DNA of 57,156 nucleotides, taken from Cytophagaceae bacterium. Lineage in GTDB: Bacteria > Bacteroidota > Bacteroidia > Cytophagales > Spirosomataceae. Each line of letters starts with the position of its first letter. The first letter of the stretch is position 1. Made by a program: the position numbers and the translations under genes. Shown piece by piece: positions 49,688-57,156 of the stretch. The notes under the pieces are model-generated. The model was not told where the DNA came from. It saw only the letters and a program-made list of their open reading frames with translations, and did no database searches. The stretch spans positions 1 through 57,156 of the forward strand of contig JAHEAY010000237.1 of NCBI GenBank assembly GCA_024642485.1, written 5' to 3'.

Positions 49688-51160
49688 ATGAAGAATAAAA
49701 AAGTCATTGTAATAGGTGCGGGATTCTCGGGCTTGTCTACGGCAACGGAGCTTGCCAACAAAGGTTACGAGGTAACAATCGTAGAGAAGAATGAACAGGC
49801 AGGAGGTCGTGCGCGGGTGTTTCAGGAAAAGGGTTTTACCTTCGACATGGGACCAAGTTGGTATTGGATGCCTGATATTTTCGACAATTATTTTGCTCGT
49901 TTTGGTAAGAAAACTGCCGATTATTACACGCTAAAGCGCTTAGATCCCTCATATAGTGTGATACTTTCTGATAAAGAGGTTGTCGATATGCCAGCGGATT
50001 ATGGTGCATTGCGCGAATTATTCGAATCGATAGAGCCGGGTGCGGCAAACGCTTTGGATCGGTTTTTGGATCAAGCGGCCTATAAGTATAAGGTGGGTAT
50101 TCAGGAATTTGTCTGGAAGCCTTCCGTGAAAATAACGGAATTTTTAAGTTTGCGCATTCTCGTGGATGCCCTGCGGATGGATGTGTTTTCTTCCTTTTAT
50201 TCGCATGTGCGCAAATTTTTCAAGTCGGAGACCTTGCTGAAATTGATGGAATTTCCCATTTTATTTTTGGGGGCCATTTCGCAAAATACGCCGGCGATGT
50301 ATAGCTTAATGAATTATGCGGAAATCAAATTGGGTACTTGGTATCCCATGGGAGGGATGCATAAAATTGTCCAAGGAATGGTAGATTTAGCCATTTCCAA
50401 AGGTGTTAACATTCAATATAACTCAGAAGTAACAGGATTTGCGATTGAGGCTGGTCAGGTGAAGGGGGTAAAGGTTGCTGGAGGAATTCTAGCTGCTGAT
50501 GCGGTTGTCGCAAGTGCAGATTATCACCATGTCGAGACTTTGTTGGGCGATGCCCATCGCAATTATGACGATGCCTATTGGGATAAGCGTGTCATGGCGC
50601 CCTCATCGCTGTTGTTTTATTTAGGTATTAATAAGCGTTTGCCTCGCTTAAAGCATCATAATTTGTTTTTTGATCGAGACTTTTCGATTCATTCCCATGA
50701 AATTTACACGGATCCGATGTGGCCATCTGATCCATTATTTTATGCGTCTGCGCCATCTGTGACGGATCCTTCTATTGCACCTGAAGGTTGTGAAAATTTA
50801 TTTTTGTTGATTCCCGTTGCCCCTAATTTGGAAGATACCCAGGAAGTTCGAGAACAGTATTTTGATCAATTGATGGATCGTTTGGAGCAATTTTGTGGTG
50901 TATCGATTCGGGATTCAATTGTTTATAAACGTTCTTATGCACACCAAGATTTTATGGGTGATTACCATGCATTTAAGGGGAATGCCTATGGACTTGCGAA
51001 TACTTTAATGCAGACGGCTATTTTAAAGCCAAGTTTGAAAAATAAGCATTTGAAAAATATGTTTTATACGGGCCAATTGACAGTGCCGGGCCCAGGTGTT
51101 CCACCATCTTTGATTTCGGGTATTGTGGTCGCGAAGGAAGTAGATAAATTATTGAACTAA
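49688..51160 (+). CDS. crtI: Phytoene desaturase
   Basis: A 490-residue FAD-dependent CrtI-type carotene desaturase that adds double bonds to phytoene to give lycopene-type products. Dinucleotide motif VIVIGAGFSGLSTATELA (6-23), EKNEQAGGRARVF and the C-terminal FAD signature GQLTVPGPGVPPSLISG. The start at 49688 (MKNKKV) follows the promoter; an upstream in-frame ATG would read through it. crtB begins 8 bp downstream. Confidence 0.95.
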   Translation: MKNKKVIVIGAGFSGLSTATELANKGYEVTIVEKNEQAGGRARVFQEKGFTFDMGPSWYWMPDIFDNYFARFGKKTADYYTLKRLDPSYSVILSDKEVVDMPADYGALRELFESIEPGAANALDRFLDQAAYKYKVGIQEFVWKPSVKITEFLSLRILVDALRMDVFSSFYSHVRKFFKSETLLKLMEFPILFLGAISQNTPAMYSLMNYAEIKLGTWYPMGGMHKIVQGMVDLAISKGVNIQYNSEVTGFAIEAGQVKGVKVAGGILAADAVVASADYHHVETLLGDAHRNYDDAYWDKRVMAPSSLLFYLGINKRLPRLKHHNLFFDRDFSIHSHEIYTDPMWPSDPLFYASAPSVTDPSIAPEGCENLFLLIPVAPNLEDTQEVREQYFDQLMDRLEQFCGVSIRDSIVYKRSYAHQDFMGDYHAFKGNAYGLANTLMQTAILKPSLKNKHLKNMFYTGQLTVPGPGVPPSLISGIVVAKEVDKLLN

Positions 51161-51167
51161 ACGCAGC

Positions 51168-51974
51168 ATGGATTTATATTTACAGGTTTCATTAGATGCG
51201 AGTAAGCGATTGACGCAGGCCTATTCCACTTCGTTTTCGTCGGGAATTCGAACGTTGGACAAGGAGTATCATGAGGCGATTTATGCGATATATGGATTTG
51301 TTCGTTTGGCAGATGAAATTGTGGATACCTTTTATGGGCAAGATCAGGCGAATTTATTGGCTCGCTTCCGACAAGATACTTATCAGGCAATTGAGGAAAA
51401 GATTAGCCTAAATCCCATACTTCACTCATTTCAGTGGGCTGTGAATACCTATCACATGGAACGCGAGTTGATCGATGCCTTTTTGTATTCGATGGAGATG
51501 GATTTGACGGATCGGGATTATGATGAAGCGCTATATAAACAATATATTTATGGCTCGGCGGAGGTCGTGGGTTTGATGTGTTTGCGCGTTTTTTGTGCGG
51601 GTGATTTAGGCGAATATGAAAGATTGAAATCCGATGCATGTGCCTTAGGTTCGGCTTTCCAAAAGATTAATTTTTTACGCGATATTAAATCGGATTTTGA
51701 AGACCGAGGTCGAGTATATTTTCCGGGTATTGATTACGAACAATTCACGGATTTGCAGAAAAAGGAAATTGAAGCCGACATTCAGGCAGATTTTGATGCG
51801 GGTTTACGCGGTATAGAGAATTTGCCTATTAAAGCGAAAAAGGGTGTCATGTTGGCCTTTGAATACTACATTCGATTGTTTGAAAAGATTAAGCAAGTTC
51901 CGGTAGCGCGCTTAAAATCGGAGCGGATTCGCGTACCAGATTGGGAGAAATTATTAATTTATTTACGCGTATAA
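51168..51974 (+). CDS. crtB: Phytoene synthase
   Basis: A 268-residue squalene/phytoene synthase joining two geranylgeranyl diphosphates. The first aspartate-rich motif is D49-E-I-V-D53, the second is NFLRDIKSDFEDRGRVYFP (about 168-186). The stop overlaps the TauE gene start (TAATG). With crtI this gives the carotenoid backbone; cyclase and hydroxylase genes for the final pigment are not in this window. Confidence 0.95.
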   Translation: MDLYLQVSLDASKRLTQAYSTSFSSGIRTLDKEYHEAIYAIYGFVRLADEIVDTFYGQDQANLLARFRQDTYQAIEEKISLNPILHSFQWAVNTYHMERELIDAFLYSMEMDLTDRDYDEALYKQYIYGSAEVVGLMCLRVFCAGDLGEYERLKSDACALGSAFQKINFLRDIKSDFEDRGRVYFPGIDYEQFTDLQKKEIEADIQADFDAGLRGIENLPIKAKKGVMLAFEYYIRLFEKIKQVPVARLKSERIRVPDWEKLLIYLRV

Positions 51975-52693
51975 TGGACTTTTGGATATTATTGGGATTA
52001 TTGGGAGTGATGGCCTTTTTGTATGCCTCGGTGGGGCACGGAGGGGCGTCCGGATATTTGGCAGTGCTAGCCATTTTTGCTGTGGCGCCAGCCGTGATGA
52101 AGCAAACGGCATTGATCTTGAACTTAGGCGTTTCACTGCTCGCCTTTTATCAGTTTTATAAAAAAGGTTATTTCCGATTTGAATTATTTTGGCCGTTTGC
52201 GCTGACGTCCATACCGATGTCCTATTTAGGGGCACAGTTTGTGCTAAGCGATGCGAATTATAAACGAATTTTAGGCGCTTGTCTTTTGATCGCGATTATT
52301 CGAATGATGGCCAATTTTAAGGATGTAACAAATCGTTCTTTGTCGATTCCCATCGCACTGGCATTTGGCGCAGGGATTGGATTGTTATCTGGGATGATTG
52401 GTATTGGTGGTGGAATTATTTTAAGTCCTGTGCTATTGTTGATGCGATGGTCGAGTTTAAAGGAAGCGGCTGCTGTTTCTTCCTTATTTATTTTTGTGAA
52501 CTCCGTTGCAGGATTATTAGGAATAAAACACTGGATTCCGCTGGATGAATCGCTTGTATATTGGATCATTATTGCTTTATTTGGCGGTATGCTAGGTGCT
52601 CGTTGGGGCGCTCAAATCGCCTCGAATCAGGCGGTTCGTTGGATATTAGCTTTGGTTTTATTGATTGCATCTGTGAAATTATTAGTCATATAA
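51974..52693 (+). CDS. TauE/SafE-family sulfite/sulfoacetate exporter-like permease
   Basis: A 239-residue membrane protein with about seven TM helices and the TauE/SafE start ASVGHGGASGYLAVL and repeat GMIGIGGGIILSPVLLL. Family members export or import sulfite or organosulfur anions, with many untested. ATG 51974 overlaps the crtB stop by one base, so it is part of the crt operon. Why a sulfite-type permease is coupled to carotenoid genes is unclear. Confidence 0.88.
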   Translation: MDFWILLGLLGVMAFLYASVGHGGASGYLAVLAIFAVAPAVMKQTALILNLGVSLLAFYQFYKKGYFRFELFWPFALTSIPMSYLGAQFVLSDANYKRILGACLLIAIIRMMANFKDVTNRSLSIPIALAFGAGIGLLSGMIGIGGGIILSPVLLLMRWSSLKEAAAVSSLFIFVNSVAGLLGIKHWIPLDESLVYWIIIALFGGMLGARWGAQIASNQAVRWILALVLLIASVKLLVI

Positions 52694-53605
52694 ATGAGTC
52701 AAAACAATCAAGATACGGGATTTGGGGATAAGGCCTCCCAAATGGGTGGTCGAATGGTCAACCGGGATGGAACCTTTAATATTCAGCGCCTAGGTATTCC
52801 ATTTTTTACGCGGGTGAGTAGCTACCATAGCATGCTGACGATGCCTCGCTGGCGTTTCATTTTGGTTATTTTTAATGCCTATTTTGTGATGAATTGCTTT
52901 TTCACACTCTTGTACTGGCTCGCCGGTCCATCGGGTTTGGAAGGGGTTGATAGTGAACATAGTTTTTCGCGTGTAAAGGAATTGTTCTTTTTTAGTACGC
53001 AGACCTTTACGACGGTTGGATATGGTCGCGTGAATCCCGTTGGGGAATTGACCAACTGGATTGCAGCGATTGAATCGTTGGTAGGATTTTTGTCTTTCGC
53101 CATTGCTGCCGGTTTACTCTATGGTCGCTTTTCTCGACCACGTTCCTTTGTTCGTTTTTCGGAGAAAATGTTGTTGACTAATTACCAGGGAGGAAAGGCT
53201 TTGATGTTCCGACTGGTTGGCTATAAGGACGATCATTTATTAACCAATGCGGAAATTAAGGTAAGTGCACGTTTGTTTAGTCCTGAAGGGAATTACCAAT
53301 TTTACAATTTGGATTTGGAGCGTTCGCATGTTGATAGTTTGGTGTTGAACTGGACTGTTGTTCATCCAATTAATGACAAAAGCCCTTTTTGGGGGTTAAG
53401 TCAGGATGCGATTCAAGCTTTGCAACCCGAAGTTAGTGCATTGCTTATTGGTTTTGATGAAGTGTATTCTTCAACGGTCATGGCTCGGAATTCCTATGCT
53501 TTATCGGACCTGATTTTTGGTTACCGATTTGCCCCGATGTACTTTAGAGGAAAATCGAATACAAAATTAGATTTAAGTTTGTTGGATTCTGTGGAAGCTG
53601 AATAA
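52694..53605 (+). CDS. Inward-rectifier (Kir/KirBac-type) potassium channel
   Basis: A 303-residue KirBac channel. Slide helix region (about 35-52), TM1 (53-75), the selectivity filter TTVGYG (106-111) after the pore helix, TM2 (about 121-143) and a C-terminal cytoplasmic IgG-like domain (from FSEKMLLTNYQGGKALMFRLVGY). It starts directly after the TauE stop. A strong terminator follows, so this is the last gene of the crt run. Confidence 0.93.
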   Translation: MSQNNQDTGFGDKASQMGGRMVNRDGTFNIQRLGIPFFTRVSSYHSMLTMPRWRFILVIFNAYFVMNCFFTLLYWLAGPSGLEGVDSEHSFSRVKELFFFSTQTFTTVGYGRVNPVGELTNWIAAIESLVGFLSFAIAAGLLYGRFSRPRSFVRFSEKMLLTNYQGGKALMFRLVGYKDDHLLTNAEIKVSARLFSPEGNYQFYNLDLERSHVDSLVLNWTVVHPINDKSPFWGLSQDAIQALQPEVSALLIGFDEVYSSTVMARNSYALSDLIFGYRFAPMYFRGKSNTKLDLSLLDSVEAE

Positions 53606-53610
53606 GAAGC

Positions 53611-53646
53611 AAAAAGCCCGATTAGATTGCTAATCGGGCTTTTTTT
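53611..53646 (+). terminator. Terminator of the crt-TauE-Kir operon
   Basis: AAAAAGCCCGATTAG (53611-53625), loop ATTG, CTAATCGGGCTTTTTT (53630-53645). Confidence 0.93.
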
Positions 53647-53654
53647 ATCAGGTT

Positions 53655-53677
53655 ACTGATAAGGATTATCAGTTTTT
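53655..53677. terminator. Second hairpin, ACTGATAA / TTATCAGT
   Basis: ACTGATAA, loop GGA, TTATCAGT, then TTTTTC. Backup terminator for the plus strand. Confidence 0.6.
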
Positions 53678-53704
53678 CTTATTCGATTTTCGAGGAATTT
53701 TGAC

Positions 53705-53739
53705 TAACGCTGACGGAGATAAAAGAACCGTCAGCGTTT
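53705..53739 (-). terminator. Hairpin behind the M1 peptidase gene
   Basis: AACGCTGACGG (53706-53716) and CCGTCAGCGTT (53728-53738), an 11-bp stem 10 bp after the M1 gene stop; no T-run on the minus strand. Confidence 0.55.
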
Positions 53740-53748
53740 AGCCCCTCG

Positions 53749-56088
53749 CTAGTTTTTAGAACCAGTTACAGCTCCTGATTTTTTCGCGTTTTGAGCCTCC
53801 TGCATTGGATTTTGACCTCCACTGTAGGTTCTTGGCTGTGCTTTGAAAAGCTGAACACGCGTCGGCTGAGCTGGCTCACGTGGATACGAATTGTCATCCG
53901 TATCGATGTCGGCAATTTCATAGAATGGATCAAGTGTCCACTTCACCACCTTCTTCGAAGTAGGGATGATTTTCTTCGCCTGCACATCATTCAATCGCCA
54001 AACTTCCGCTGGGAAACGCAATACTTCATCCGTCCCATCTTCATAGCTCAATTTCACAATCACAGGCATTGGTAAACCTCCTTTATTCTTGAAATTAACC
54101 ACATAGAAGTTTTTTCCTTCCGCGACTAATTTGCGTTCGTCTTCCGACAAGCCGCTTAAATATTCTTGGTATTTTTTCTTCTCTGCATCTGTTGTTGCAA
54201 AGCGATCATACGTATTGTAGAAATCTGTTAAATCTGGATTTTCCTCCACAACAGTAGATTTGATGTCTGTCTTGTTGCGAATATTAGACATTGTTTGACG
54301 CTTAGCATCAGCCGTTGCGCGCTCTGACGCCTTTTTAGCAACTGGATCCATGTTGTCTACACCAAACCATTCTACCGTTTCAATCGATTGATTCACAGGC
54401 TCTGTACCATAGAACCATCCACGCCAGAACCAATCTAAATCCACACCTGAAGCATCCTCCAAGGTACGGAAGAAGTCTGCCGGATACGGTTGTTTAAATG
54501 CCCAACGACGCGCATATTCTTTAAACGCATAATCGAATAATTCACGTCCCATCACCGTCTCGCGCAAGATATTCAACGCCGTTGCCGGTTTTGCATAGGC
54601 ATTATTCCCGAAGTCCATGATGTTCTCCGAGTTTGCCATAATGGGTACTTGATTCTTGGAATCCAAACGCATGTAAGGCACAATGTTTTGGGGTTCTCCA
54701 CGGCGTGCTGGGAAATTACGATCCCATTCTTGCTCTGCTAAATATTGGCAAAAAGTATTCAAACCTTCATCCATCCAAGACCATTGACGCTCATCCGAGT
54801 TGATGATCATCGGGAAGAAGTTATGTCCCACCTCGTGAATAATCACGCCGATCATGCCATTTTTGACATTCTCCGTATAGGTTCCATCCGCTTCAGGCCG
54901 ACCGCCATTAAAAGAGATCATCGGATATTCCATCCCGCCACCTAAGGTCGCGTGGCATGAAATCGCTACCGGATAAGGATAGGCAACCGTTCTTTTCGAA
55001 TAAGAACGTAAGGTATGCGCTACCACCATTGTTGAATATTTTCCCCAAAGTGGATTTCCTTCCTTCGAGTAATAGGACATCGCCCACACTTTCTTGCCTT
55101 CTACTTCTACTTGCAAAGCATCCCAAATGAATTTACGCGAAGCCGTGAATGCAAAATCACGCACATTGTCGGCCTTATAAATCCAAGTTTTTTTGCCCGT
55201 TGGCTTGCCTTTTTCTGCCGCCTCAGCTTCTGCTTGTGTTACAATCTCCACAGGACGTGTGGCAGTTTTGGCCTTTTCCCAACGCTTTAATTGGGTTGCC
55301 GACATCACCTGATTCGGGTTTAATAATTCACCTCCTGCACCTACAACGATATCGTTTGGTGCCGTAATCGCTACTTTATAGTTACCAAAGTTCAAGGTGA
55401 ATTCTCCTTGACCCATGAATTGCTTGTGCTGCCAGCCATACACGTCATTGTACACTGCCATGCGTGGGAACCAATGCGCGATGAAATAATTTGCGTTACC
55501 ATCTTTGGCAAAAAACTCATAGCCTGAACGACCATAATATTCCGTAATCAAATAATTCCAATCGATGTTGAAGCTAACCGATCCGCCTGATTTTACCGGT
55601 GTAGGCAAATCGATGCGCATCATTGTTTGGTTGATCGTGTGACGCAAAGGATTTCCTTTGATGTCTTTAACCGCAGTAATCTTATAGCCATATTCCTTCG
55701 GATCTGTAAGTTCTTTAAATGTAGCTGCACTGATGCCATTCTTGATCTCACCCGTTGCTGCCGTTTTACGAGCTGCGTTCTTCTCGAATAAATTTTGGTC
55801 TAATTGAATCCACAAATAGGGTAACTCGTCCGGAGAATTATTGAAATAGGTAATCGTCTCCGTTCCCGTGATTTTGCGGTTGATGTCATCTAATTCCACC
55901 TTGATATCGTAATCCGCACGTTGCTGCCAATAATCTTTTCCGGGTGAACCACTCGCAGTACGATACGAATTGGGTGTAGGTAATGTCGATTCCAATTGTT
56001 CGAAACGACCGTTAGCATTATATGCCGTTTGAGCGAATGTTGGTAATGCGATGATTATCAACAAACTAAGTTTGATAAGTTTATACAT
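53749..56088 (-). CDS. Secreted M1-family zinc metallopeptidase
   Basis: A 779-residue M1 (aminopeptidase N/leukotriene A4 hydrolase-like) enzyme. Signal peptide (LIKLSLLIIIALPTFAQ), then a beta-rich domain; the exopeptidase-type GGGMEYPM motif; catalytic HEVGH at 418-422 with the zinc-binding Glu441 18 residues on (H-E-x2-H-x18-E); a C-terminal helical and beta region. It should remove N-terminal amino acids in the periplasm or outside. The start at 56088 (MYKLIKL) opens the signal peptide; an upstream 12-codon extension is unlikely. Confidence 0.92.
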   Translation of the reverse strand: MYKLIKLSLLIIIALPTFAQTAYNANGRFEQLESTLPTPNSYRTASGSPGKDYWQQRADYDIKVELDDINRKITGTETITYFNNSPDELPYLWIQLDQNLFEKNAARKTAATGEIKNGISAATFKELTDPKEYGYKITAVKDIKGNPLRHTINQTMMRIDLPTPVKSGGSVSFNIDWNYLITEYYGRSGYEFFAKDGNANYFIAHWFPRMAVYNDVYGWQHKQFMGQGEFTLNFGNYKVAITAPNDIVVGAGGELLNPNQVMSATQLKRWEKAKTATRPVEIVTQAEAEAAEKGKPTGKKTWIYKADNVRDFAFTASRKFIWDALQVEVEGKKVWAMSYYSKEGNPLWGKYSTMVVAHTLRSYSKRTVAYPYPVAISCHATLGGGMEYPMISFNGGRPEADGTYTENVKNGMIGVIIHEVGHNFFPMIINSDERQWSWMDEGLNTFCQYLAEQEWDRNFPARRGEPQNIVPYMRLDSKNQVPIMANSENIMDFGNNAYAKPATALNILRETVMGRELFDYAFKEYARRWAFKQPYPADFFRTLEDASGVDLDWFWRGWFYGTEPVNQSIETVEWFGVDNMDPVAKKASERATADAKRQTMSNIRNKTDIKSTVVEENPDLTDFYNTYDRFATTDAEKKKYQEYLSGLSEDERKLVAEGKNFYVVNFKNKGGLPMPVIVKLSYEDGTDEVLRFPAEVWRLNDVQAKKIIPTSKKVVKWTLDPFYEIADIDTDDNSYPREPAQPTRVQLFKAQPRTYSGGQNPMQEAQNAKKSGAVTGSKN

Positions 56089-56217
56089 AAATGAAGTAGT
56101 GTTTTCCAAAAATAGAAAAAACAAATTAGAATCATATCATTATATATATACTTAGCTGTGCTATACAATGCTAAAAAATATGTCAAAGCGTTTGGAATCA
56201 TGCAGAGAATTCGTAGT

Positions 56218-56251
56218 TTTGAGCCTTATCAAGCAAATTACAATACTTTTT
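56218..56251 (+). promoter_or_regulatory. Possible promoter of xylA
   Basis: TTTG (56218-56221), 22 bp, TACTTTTT (56244-56251), an imperfect -7 match, 10 bp before ATG 56262. Confidence 0.4.
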
Positions 56252-56261
56252 AGCGAATCAC

Positions 56262-57156
56262 ATGAGCGTATTAATTGGACAAAAAGAATATTTCAAAGGC
56301 ATCGATCAAATCAAATTTGAAGGACCAGAATCGGATAACCCATTAGCATTTCGGTACTACGATGAGAACCGAATCATTGCTGGAAAATCCATGAAAGAAC
56401 ATTTACGTTTTGCCATTGCATATTGGCATTCGTTTTGTGGAGATGGCGCAGATCCTTTTGGTCCAGGTACGCATCATTATCCTTGGGATGTAGCTTCGGA
56501 TGCGCGCCAACGTGCCGCTGATAAAGCAGATGCTGCATTCGAATTCATCACGAAAATTGGTGCGCCATTTTATTGTTTTCACGATGTGGATGCGATTGAA
56601 GGGCACAATGATCCGAAAGAATTTACGGATCGTGTGAAATTCATCTCAGATATTTTTGAGAAAAAACAAGCAGAAAGTGGCGTGAAATTATTGTGGGGAA
56701 CGGCAAATTTGTTCTCCAATGAGCGTTACATGAATGGTGCTTCCACAAATCCAAACTTTGAAGTAGTGGCACATGCAGGCGCTCAATTAAAAGGAGCCAT
56801 TGATGCAACAATCAAATTAGGCGGTGATGGTTATGTGTTCTGGGGAGGTCGTGAAGGTTATATGTCTTTGTTAAATACGGACATGAAGCGTGAGCGGGAA
56901 CATTTTGCACGCATGTTACATACTTGCGTCGAATATGCACGTCGCAATGGTTTCAAAGGAAAATTCTTCATTGAGCCTAAGCCTTGTGAGCCTACCAAAC
57001 ATCAATACGATTACGATGCGGCAACCGTTATCGGTTTCTTGCGTGAATTTGATTTGTTATCTGAATTTGGATTAAACCTAGAAGTGAACCACGCGACTTT
57101 GGCGGGTCACACATTTGCTCATGAATGCCAAGTGGCTTCGGATGCGGGGATGTTAG
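56262..57156 (+). CDS. xylA: Xylose isomerase (5' part; continues past the window)
   Basis: 298 codons are visible before the window ends; the full enzyme has about 440. It interconverts xylose and xylulose in a TIM barrel with two divalent metals. Signatures: [18 protein letters not shown], catalytic FHDVDAIEG (His107, Asp110), [26 protein letters not shown] and [17 protein letters not shown] with metal-binding Glu and Asp, [15 protein letters not shown]. Sits divergently from the M1 peptidase gene. The rest of the xylose operon would lie to the right of the window. Confidence 0.95.
   Translation, partial: MSVLIGQKEYFKGIDQIKFEGPESDNPLAFRYYDENRIIAGKSMKEHLRFAIAYWHSFCGDGADPFGPGTHHYPWDVASDARQRAADKADAAFEFITKIGAPFYCFHDVDAIEGHNDPKEFTDRVKFISDIFEKKQAESGVKLLWGTANLFSNERYMNGASTNPNFEVVAHAGAQLKGAIDATIKLGGDGYVFWGGREGYMSLLNTDMKREREHFARMLHTCVEYARRNGFKGKFFIEPKPCEPTKHQYDYDAATVIGFLREFDLLSEFGLNLEVNHATLAGHTFAHECQVASDAGML

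Overview
The window looks like a chromosomal segment of a Bacteroidota bacterium, most likely an aerobic, carotenoid-pigmented member of the Cytophagales (freshwater Spirosomataceae-like; the rank below phylum is inference). The signs are promoters of the TTTG-N18-22-TAnnTTTG type, mostly weak Shine-Dalgarno sites, a prfB gene with a programmed frameshift, families typical of the phylum (DUF3871, DUF4292, DUF1080, DUF6364, degenerate DksA-like protein, TonB receptor with a carboxypeptidase-like N-terminus), and a crtI-crtB pair. Base composition is moderate in the core genes and visibly more A+T-rich in the island.

Layout. 1-6307 is core: a PfkB-type heptose-phosphate kinase, a Rid-family gene flanked by palindromic repeats, siroheme methyltransferase plus an unusual HEPN-fused siroheme sulfite/nitrite reductase, a secreted S10-like peptidase and tRNA-Ser(GGA). 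From 6308 to 22307 lies an integrative element of almost exactly 16 kb inserted in the 3' end of that tRNA. It has a 13-bp direct repeat at both ends, paired arm-type repeats inside each end, a tyrosine integrase, an excisionase-like HTH protein, a P4/D5-type SF3 helicase, and a Sak4-like ATPase/DUF3871/RadC module. It has no conjugation or structural phage genes, so it resembles a satellite or mobilizable island. Its cargo is defence-like: an AbiJ-NTD4/HEPN protein, a tight TIR / three-TM membrane protein / ThsB-like TIR operon, and a large fused restriction-methyltransferase. The TIR operon is my best candidate for an undescribed or little-described system.

22308-26617 is a second accessory strip outside the element: mobile mystery proteins A and B (HTH + Fic), a GH25 lysozyme, a MazEF-like pair, an orphan HTH antitoxin, a DUF6364-PIN pair and a DUF1080 protein. 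26618-36590 returns to core genes: rhodanese, lpdA, prfB, a small envelope-stress-like operon, pnuC, nth, an ECF sigma factor, pdxJ, asd and a 5-formyl-THF cyclo-ligase.

36671-46535 is one long co-directional run: ileS, an MBOAT acyltransferase and its SGNH partner, a TPR protein, a DUF4292 lipoprotein and an EnvC-like factor, i.e. isoleucyl-tRNA synthetase followed by envelope/outer-membrane biogenesis genes. It converges, with overlapping stop codons, on a TonB-dependent receptor gene. 49066-53605 holds a second ECF sigma factor and a crtI-crtB-TauE-Kir channel run with a good promoter. The window closes with a secreted M1 aminopeptidase and the 5' part of xylA. Functional calls come from reading motifs by eye; no database search was possible.
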